A stretch of DNA of 32,125 nt from Opitutus sp. GAS368 (GTDB lineage: Bacteria > Verrucomicrobiota > Verrucomicrobiia > Opitutales > UBA953). This document shows, piece after piece, positions 25,979 through 32,125 of this stretch (position 1 is the stretch's first letter; every line of letters begins with the position of its first letter). The position numbers and the translations under genes were made by a program. The stretch lies in assembly GCA_945882655.1 (NCBI GenBank), contig CAMCWL010000007.1, forward strand, positions 1 to 32,125, in the 5' to 3' direction. The notes under the pieces were generated by a model. The model worked only from the letters and a program-made list of their open reading frames with translations. It did not search any database and was not told where the DNA came from.

Positions 25979-27783
25979 GCAAGGATCGCCTCGAGATCGC
26001 GGTCCGCCGCATCCGACCCGATGAAGAAGAGCCGGATCGCCTCCCGCTGCGCTGGTCGACCGTCGCCCGCCTTCTCGCCTTCACCAGCCCACACGGACTG
26101 CAGCGCAACACCCTGCTCGGCCTCTGCGTCTTCCGCGCGATGGCCCTCCCTGCCCTCGCCTGGCTCGTGGGCGATATCATCAAAGGTCCCGTGACGATGG
26201 GCGACGGCCCAGCGACCTTCCGGGCACTCGCCTTGTTCACGGTCTTCTTCATCGTCGCCGACGTTGCCCTGTACTGGCGCATCCGTCTCGCCCACCAGAT
26301 TGGCGAGAACGTCTTGCGCGACCTACGCGACAAGCTGATGGCGCACTTGCTCACGCAGCCACTTTCATTCTTCCACGCCCGGCGCCACGGCAGCCTGATC
26401 AGTCGCATGATCTCGGACATCGAGGCGATGCGTAACGGGATTCAGAATAACTTCTTCATCTCGTTCGTCTCCCTCGGGCAAATGGCCTGTGCGGCGGCGC
26501 TCATGCTGCTCGCCAACCCGCAGCTATTCCTCGTCCTGCTCGCTATCGTGCCCTGCTTACTGCTCGTGCACGGTTTCTTCCGCGGCAAAATCTTGCACGC
26601 CTCACGCGTCCAGCAGGAGACCTTCTCCCGCGTGACCTCGGCACTCGCCGAGACGGTGCAAGGGATCCGCGTGACGCAGGGCTTTGCCCGCGAGGATACC
26701 AACGCCGGCATCTTCACCCGTCTCGTCCGGAGCCTCGCCGATAACGTCGTGAAGACCGCTAGCCTCACGTCGCTCTACCTACCGCTGCTCGAACTCAACG
26801 CACAAGGCTTCATGGCTGCGCTCATCGGCGTCGGCGGCTGGGCAGCGCTTTCCGGCACGGGCACGAGCCTCGGCGACCTCGTGACGTTCTTCTTCCTGGC
26901 CGACCTGTTCTTCTCGCCGATCACGATCATCGGAACGCAACTGTCCGAAGCCACCCTCGCGATGGCCGGTGCGGAACGTTACTTCCGCCTGCTCGATACA
27001 CCGCCGGCCTGGACCGACAAACCGACAGCCGGCGAATGCCCTCCGCTCAAAGGCCACGTGGAGTTCCGCGACATCCACTTCGCTTACATCCCGGACCGCC
27101 CTGTGTTGCACGGTATCTCTTTTGGCGCCCAGCCGGGGCAAGTCATCGCACTCGTCGGCCATACGGGCTCAGGCAAGTCCACTATTATTGGGCTACTAGC
27201 TAAGTTCCAGCTGCCGCTCACGGGTCAGGTGCTGATCGACGGCCATGACCTCGCCGATATCCGCCAGGAGACCCTACGCCGTCAGATGGGCTTCGTCTTC
27301 CAGCAAAACTTCCTCTTTGCGGGCACCATCGCGGAGAACGTGAAGTCGCCACGCCCGGACGCGACCGACGAGGAAATCCGGCAAGCCTTCCGCGACCTCG
27401 ACTGCCTCGACTTGATTGAAGACCTTCCCGCCGGCATCCACACGCCCTGCTCCGAGAAGGGACGCGGCCTCTCGATGGGCCAGCAACAGCTCGTCGCCTT
27501 CGCTCGCGCATTGCTAGCCAACCCGCGCATTCTCGTTCTCGACGAAGCCACCAGCGCGGTCGACACGCTCACGGAAGCCCGACTTCAGGTCGCCCTCGCC
27601 CGCCTGATGAAGGGCCGCACCTGTTTCGTGGTCGCCCATCGCCTCAGCACGATTCGGCGAGCTGACTGCGTCATCGTCTTGGACGAAGGACGTATCGTCG
27701 AGCGCGGCACCCACGAAGAACTCCTCGCACTGCAAGGCGCCTACGCAGGGTTGCACCGCGACTTCCTCAGCTCGACGACCTGA
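25975..27783 (+). CDS. ABC exporter subunit (TMD-NBD half transporter) with non-canonical signature
   Basis: Walker A GHTGSGKSTIIGLL; LSMGQQQLVAFARALLANPRILVLDEATSAVD; AHRLSTIRRAD; start overlaps the previous stop (ATGA). Confidence 0.95.
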   Translation: MSKDRLEIAVRRIRPDEEEPDRLPLRWSTVARLLAFTSPHGLQRNTLLGLCVFRAMALPALAWLVGDIIKGPVTMGDGPATFRALALFTVFFIVADVALYWRIRLAHQIGENVLRDLRDKLMAHLLTQPLSFFHARRHGSLISRMISDIEAMRNGIQNNFFISFVSLGQMACAAALMLLANPQLFLVLLAIVPCLLLVHGFFRGKILHASRVQQETFSRVTSALAETVQGIRVTQGFAREDTNAGIFTRLVRSLADNVVKTASLTSLYLPLLELNAQGFMAALIGVGGWAALSGTGTSLGDLVTFFFLADLFFSPITIIGTQLSEATLAMAGAERYFRLLDTPPAWTDKPTAGECPPLKGHVEFRDIHFAYIPDRPVLHGISFGAQPGQVIALVGHTGSGKSTIIGLLAKFQLPLTGQVLIDGHDLADIRQETLRRQMGFVFQQNFLFAGTIAENVKSPRPDATDEEIRQAFRDLDCLDLIEDLPAGIHTPCSEKGRGLSMGQQQLVAFARALLANPRILVLDEATSAVDTLTEARLQVALARLMKGRTCFVVAHRLSTIRRADCVIVLDEGRIVERGTHEELLALQGAYAGLHRDFLSSTT

Positions 27784-27789
27784 ACGCGC

Positions 27790-28851
27790 CTACTTGGCCG
27801 CAGGGTCAGCACCGAAGCTCGGCCGACGTGGCTTGGCCTTCTCTTCCGATTTAACCGGCGTCTTCGGATCGATCAGGCTCGTGGGAAACGCCGCGGCGAT
27901 ACCTTGGGTCCGAACGCTCGCGTAGAGATCGCCGAGGGGGGATTTGCGGAAAGTTTCGACCTGCAGGCTCTGATAGGTGACCACACCCTCATTGGGCTTC
28001 ACCGCCAAGGATACCTCCAGCCGCACCGCTTGACTGATCGGACCACCCGAGAATTTGACATCGTTCCGACCTCCGAGCGTAACGAGAGCGAGCCCCTTCG
28101 GATCTTGGTGCACCGGCACACTCCAGGTCTCGGCGGCGACCAAGCCGGGGGGCAGCATGAACAGGACGGTGCGAACCGGGCCACCGGGATTACCCGGGTA
28201 GACGAGCCGACGACGAAGCAGCGGCCAATAACGGCGGCCCTGCTCATCGACCACCTCGACACCTCCAGGACCGTCGACGACCAGCACACGCTCCTTCAGG
28301 AAAAGGACCTCGGCCGAAGTCAGTTCAGCCTGCACCGCACCGGAGCGACGGACGGGGCCTTCATCGACAGCCACCTCCGCCGAGACGAGCACCACGAGAT
28401 CGACTGGACCGGCCACGCGGTGATCAATCCAACCAATGACGCCATAAGGGATGACCGTCATGGCTGCAGCGAGGAGCAGACCTCCGCCCAGTGCCTTCGG
28501 GAATTCATAGCGGGCCAGCAAGGCCGTCATCAGTGCCGCACCGGCGAAGCCCGCCGCATGCACTGAGATATCCGTACCGAGCGTCCACTGGACCATCTGA
28601 AAGTCGTCGGCGGATCCGAACCAGCGGACCCGGAAGAACATCGCAATCACCCAAAGGGTACCGGCGGTGGCTCCGATGAGCGGCGCGTAACGAGGACCCG
28701 TGCGCTCATAGACCTTGGAGAGTAACGCCGACAGCAGTGCGGCGAAAATCCCGCCAAAGAAGGCGGCCTGCAAAGAAGCTACGCCCGTGAGGGCGGCGGC
28801 GATCACAAGGAACGCCCATGTGAACCAATAGGTCCGGGCGTAAGTGTTCAT
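27790..28851 (-). CDS. Uncharacterised integral membrane protein with soluble C-terminal domain
   Basis: Several hydrophobic segments in the first ~150 aa, then a soluble beta-rich region; ATGA overlap with the glgC stop. Confidence 0.75.
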   Translation of the reverse strand: MNTYARTYWFTWAFLVIAAALTGVASLQAAFFGGIFAALLSALLSKVYERTGPRYAPLIGATAGTLWVIAMFFRVRWFGSADDFQMVQWTLGTDISVHAAGFAGAALMTALLARYEFPKALGGGLLLAAAMTVIPYGVIGWIDHRVAGPVDLVVLVSAEVAVDEGPVRRSGAVQAELTSAEVLFLKERVLVVDGPGGVEVVDEQGRRYWPLLRRRLVYPGNPGGPVRTVLFMLPPGLVAAETWSVPVHQDPKGLALVTLGGRNDVKFSGGPISQAVRLEVSLAVKPNEGVVTYQSLQVETFRKSPLGDLYASVRTQGIAAAFPTSLIDPKTPVKSEEKAKPRRPSFGADPAAK

Positions 28852-30143
28852 TCCCCGACAATCGTACCGGGAGGAACGATGGCGCCCTTCTTGACGACGA
28901 TGACGCCATCACGGACGAACAAAGCGTCGGTCTCCCATTTCTCCGGCAGGCCAGTCGGGGCGAGGCGACAGCCGGCGCCGATGCGCGCGTTCTTGTCGAT
29001 GATGGCATTACGGATAAGGCAGTTGGGTCCCACGCCGACATCAGGACGCCCGAGGGAGTGGTTCTTGGCGAGGTCATGCGGACGTTCGAAGGCGTCAGCA
29101 CCCATCATGACCACATTCTCGAGGCGGGAGCCGCCGCGGATCACTGAGCGCACGCCAATGACACATCGGCTTAGCTCGGAGTCGTCGACAATCGCGCCGT
29201 CAGCCATCAGAACGCGCTGCGAACGAGCGCCGTTGAGCTTGGCCGGAGGCAGGTAACGGGAATGGGTATAGACCGGATTCTGGCCGTCGAAGAAATCAAA
29301 CGGAGGTACCGGGTCGGTGAGGGTAAGGTTACATTCCCAGAACGAGCCGACGGTGCCAATGTCCTCCCAGTAACCGTCAAAAACGTAGGCCATCATCCGC
29401 TTTGAGGCGAGCAGGCCAGGGATGACTTCCTTGCCGAAGTCGGTCTGGGCTGGGTCGGCCAGCGCCTCGCGCATGACCTTGCCGGAGAAAAGGTAGATGC
29501 CCATCGAGGCCAGGCAGTAAGGCGTATCAGATTTATCGGACAAGCGGGCGCGGGCGTTACCGCCGAGGACAAGAGTCGAGATGACCGCCGGATCCTTCGG
29601 CTTCTCGACGAACTCCACGATCCGGAGGTCAGCGTTGACGCGCATGACACCGAGGGCGCTGACCTGGTCGGATGGCATGGCCTTGGCGGCGATAGTGACG
29701 TCGGCAGCGTTCTCCATGTGCTGGCGCGCGAGTTCTTCGAAATCGAGTCGGTAGAGCTGGTCGCCGGAAAGAATGAGCACCAGATCCTCGTCCTTCAGAT
29801 TATAGTGATGGAGATTCTGCCGGACCGCGTCGGCCGTGCCCTGATACCAGGTCTCCTTGTCACCCGTCTGCTCGGCGGCGAGGATGTCGACGAAGCCGCG
29901 GCCGAAGCCGTCGAACTTATAGGTCTGCTGGATGTGCTTGTGAAGGGAGGCCGTATTGAACTGCGTCAGGACGAAGATCTGGTTAAAGCCGGAGTTCAGG
30001 CAATTGCTGATCGGGATGTCGACCAGTCGGTAATTACTGGCGAGCGGCACCGCCGGTTTGCAGCGGTCCTTGGTCAGGGGATAGAGGCGGGAGCCACGAC
30101 CGCCCCCCATGATGATGCTGATGACGCGAGGAAGGGAAGGCAT
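28848..30143 (-). CDS. glgC: Glucose-1-phosphate adenylyltransferase
   Basis: ISIIMGGGRGSRLYPLTKDRCKPAVPLASNYRLVDIPISNCLNSGFNQIFVLTQFNTASLHKHI, VLILSGDQLYRLDFEEL, YWEDIGTVGSFWECNL; start trimmed to MPSLPRV. Confidence 0.95.
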   Translation of the reverse strand: MPSLPRVISIIMGGGRGSRLYPLTKDRCKPAVPLASNYRLVDIPISNCLNSGFNQIFVLTQFNTASLHKHIQQTYKFDGFGRGFVDILAAEQTGDKETWYQGTADAVRQNLHHYNLKDEDLVLILSGDQLYRLDFEELARQHMENAADVTIAAKAMPSDQVSALGVMRVNADLRIVEFVEKPKDPAVISTLVLGGNARARLSDKSDTPYCLASMGIYLFSGKVMREALADPAQTDFGKEVIPGLLASKRMMAYVFDGYWEDIGTVGSFWECNLTLTDPVPPFDFFDGQNPVYTHSRYLPPAKLNGARSQRVLMADGAIVDDSELSRCVIGVRSVIRGGSRLENVVMMGADAFERPHDLAKNHSLGRPDVGVGPNCLIRNAIIDKNARIGAGCRLAPTGLPEKWETDALFVRDGVIVVKKGAIVPPGTIVGE

Positions 30144-30247
30144 GGCGGGATGACCTACCTTCCCTCCGGTCGCCCTTGCCCTCAAGCGGAAAAGGGTGAA
30201 TGGCGGCTTGAAGACGGCACCGTGACGGGGTTGCATCGGCCTCTCGC

Positions 30248-31042
30248 ATGGCCTTCGCCTTCCACATCCTCGGCACGAGCAGTTCTGGCAACTGCTCCCT
30301 ACTGGAAGCAGGCGGCACGCGCATGATGCTCGACGCGGGGTTCCAAGGCCCCCGCCTGGAGGCTTCATTACAGAAGCTCGGCATCGAGGCACGCGCCCTC
30401 GACGCGGTCTTCATTACCCACGAGCACGCGGACCACTGCGTCGGCCTCCCTGCCCTGCTCCGCCAGAATCCCATGTTGAAGGTGTTCGCTAACCGCGAGA
30501 CGGCCCGACGGATCAAGGATTCACTCAAGTCGCAACCGGACTGGCAGCTCTTCGAAACCGGCACCACGTTCGAGTTCCGCGGCATTCAGATAACCTCGAT
30601 TCCCATCCCGCATGACGCCGCCGACCCAGTCGGCTTCGCCTTCGATCTACCCGCCGAAGACGCCCGCCCCGCCAAGCGGCTAACCTGGCTGACCGACCTC
30701 GGCCACGCCACGCCGGTCGTGAAACACCACGTCGCCCTGGCTGACATCCTGGTACTCGAGGCAAACTACGACGATGAGATGCTCGATCTCTCCAAGCGCC
30801 CGGCCTCACTCAAGCAGCGTATCCGCGGTAATTTCGGCCACCTCTCCAACGTCCAGACGAAAGACCTCCTCCTCGGCCTGCGTGAATGGCAGACGACCGA
30901 GCTCTACCTCGGCCACCTTAGCAAGGAGTGCAACCGCACCATCATCGTCGATGCCCTCATGAACGAGGTGCGCGACCGGAAGACCGACCTCCGCATCACG
31001 GTGGTCGACCCCCTGGAAGATAATCCAATCAGCCTCTGGTAA
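30248..31042 (+). CDS. MBL-fold metallohydrolase, WalJ/YycJ-like
   Basis: FHILGTSSSGNCSLLEAGGTRMMLDAG, FITHEHADHCVGL, TDLGHAT, LEANYDDEML, GHLSN, LGHLSKECN. Confidence 0.88.
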   Translation: MAFAFHILGTSSSGNCSLLEAGGTRMMLDAGFQGPRLEASLQKLGIEARALDAVFITHEHADHCVGLPALLRQNPMLKVFANRETARRIKDSLKSQPDWQLFETGTTFEFRGIQITSIPIPHDAADPVGFAFDLPAEDARPAKRLTWLTDLGHATPVVKHHVALADILVLEANYDDEMLDLSKRPASLKQRIRGNFGHLSNVQTKDLLLGLREWQTTELYLGHLSKECNRTIIVDALMNEVRDRKTDLRITVVDPLEDNPISLW

Positions 31043-31045
31043 GAC

Positions 31046-32125
31046 TTACTTCCTCGGCGGCACGGGCACTTCGTCGCCGGCGGCAGGCGCGGACGGCGGA
31101 GCAGGCACAGTGCCCGTCGCACGAATGACAGCGCTCTCAGCCACAGACTTCGCCAAGCGCTTAACCGCGGCACCGCAGATGGTCGAAGGCGGGTTTAGAT
31201 CCTGCGCTGCAAGCCAAGCGGTGAGCGCAGCAGCTTCGGCTCCGTCTTTCTCAAGTTTTTCGGCAGAATCAATCAGACCCGAATAAGCACCCACCCGAGA
31301 GGAAATATCGGCGCGCGTCTTCGCGAGCACGAGATCGTCGGACTCCGATTTGTAGGCGTCCACGATGACATCCCACGCGAGATACGGATTGTTCTCCGTG
31401 AACAAGACGCTGGCTTTTTGGATCTTGAAATCGAGCTCGCCGATTCGCGCGATGACCTTGAGGAGCTTCGCGGAACGCTCTTTGTCCTGGGCCAGAGCCA
31501 GACCAAACGGAACCTTGTTGTTATAGATGTCTCGCCACTTCGCGTCGGCGAACAGGCGGTCGAACTGAGGCACCATCTGGGCCATGGTATCTTGGCGGCT
31601 GACCACTTGGGTCGCAAAGTCCTTCACGCCGGGATTCTGGGGCCAGATCTTGGCAGCGCGCTCCAAGGCGGCCTCAGCCTTAACCGTGTCGCCGGCCAAA
31701 GCCGCTCCCTTGGCGGAAAGCAGGGACATGTTCGACGCGTTCATCGCGTTGGTGACCTTGGAGAGAATCGGGGCACCGGGGAAATCGCGGGCGCGGCCGC
31801 GGACCTTATTGACGTAGCCCTCGACGCTGCCGAGGTCACGCTCATCGCCGAGGCGCTGCAATTCGCGGAGATCCTTCCAGAGGGCAAGCATGTCACGCTT
31901 CTTCTCCTGCGGGTAGGACATCACGACAGGTTCAAACTCACCGAGGAAGAAGGTCTCCTGCAGTCGCTCAAAGGCGCCGTAGAGCTCACCCTGCTTCACC
32001 AGGTCATCGACGGTCTGCATCCCTTTGGAGGTATCCTTGATCGCCTCCCGGGAGAGCATATCGAAGGATTCGAGGGTCGGCACGAAATCGGAGATCGGGA
32101 AGAACTCTTTCACTTCCTTCGCTCC
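31046..32125 (-). CDS. Hypothetical helical-repeat protein, 5' end probably beyond the window
   Basis: ORF annotated from a GTG at 32113, but the frame stays open (GAKE) to the window edge; Pro-rich C-terminus. Confidence 0.6.
   Translation of the reverse strand, partial: GAKEVKEFFPISDFVPTLESFDMLSREAIKDTSKGMQTVDDLVKQGELYGAFERLQETFFLGEFEPVVMSYPQEKKRDMLALWKDLRELQRLGDERDLGSVEGYVNKVRGRARDFPGAPILSKVTNAMNASNMSLLSAKGAALAGDTVKAEAALERAAKIWPQNPGVKDFATQVVSRQDTMAQMVPQFDRLFADAKWRDIYNNKVPFGLALAQDKERSAKLLKVIARIGELDFKIQKASVLFTENNPYLAWDVIVDAYKSESDDLVLAKTRADISSRVGAYSGLIDSAEKLEKDGAEAAALTAWLAAQDLNPPSTICGAAVKRLAKSVAESAVIRATGTVPAPPSAPAAGDEVPVPPRK

Noticed and set aside
27790-28851. Membrane protein as a rhomboid protease
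   Set aside because: An N-terminal multi-TM layout with a His in one helix suggested it, but I see no GxSG serine motif.
30182-30211. TCAAGC/GCTTGA inverted repeat between glgC and the MBL gene
   Set aside because: Only 6 bp with an 18-nt spacer; could easily arise by chance.
1-32125. CRISPR arrays, transposases, phage genes, tRNA/rRNA, toxin-antitoxin or defence genes
   Set aside because: Looked for and not seen; nearly all space is accounted for by housekeeping CDS.

Overview
Dense, GC-rich bacterial chromosomal segment (about 31 genes, very short intergenic gaps) that looks housekeeping. The gene content (lptB, an OstA-domain protein, Kdo transferase, HprK, RpsB/Tsf, Tat-dependent Gfo/Idh oxidoreductase) indicates an LPS-bearing Gram-negative; a Verrucomicrobiota/PVC-type host is my inference and was not tested. 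Recognisable genes: yhbY, ispA, DUF983, tsf, rpsB, waaA/kdtA, trpD, hprK, lptB, a 690-aa LptA/OstA-like protein, fmt, der, a class I aminotransferase, an Lrp/AsnC regulator, DAHP synthase, a Fur-fold regulator, nadA, a small HTH protein, aat, aroK, a Gfo/Idh oxidoreductase, a PaaK/LuxE-like adenylate-forming enzyme, ilvE-type aminotransferase, a two-subunit ABC exporter, glgC, a WalJ/YycJ-type MBL hydrolase and several uncharacterised proteins. I saw no rRNA, tRNA, CRISPR array, transposon, prophage or obvious defence island. I found no clear new multi-gene system. The best second-look items are a Fur-fold regulator lacking the canonical metal-sensing ligands and coupled to nadA, an ABC exporter pair with complementary degenerate and consensus ATP sites, an oversized OstA/LptA-like protein next to lptB, an EF-Ts with a charged insertion, a small HTH gene behind an AT-rich repeat-bearing intergenic region, and candidate operator/hairpin elements at the divergent DAHP synthase/Fur-like promoter region.
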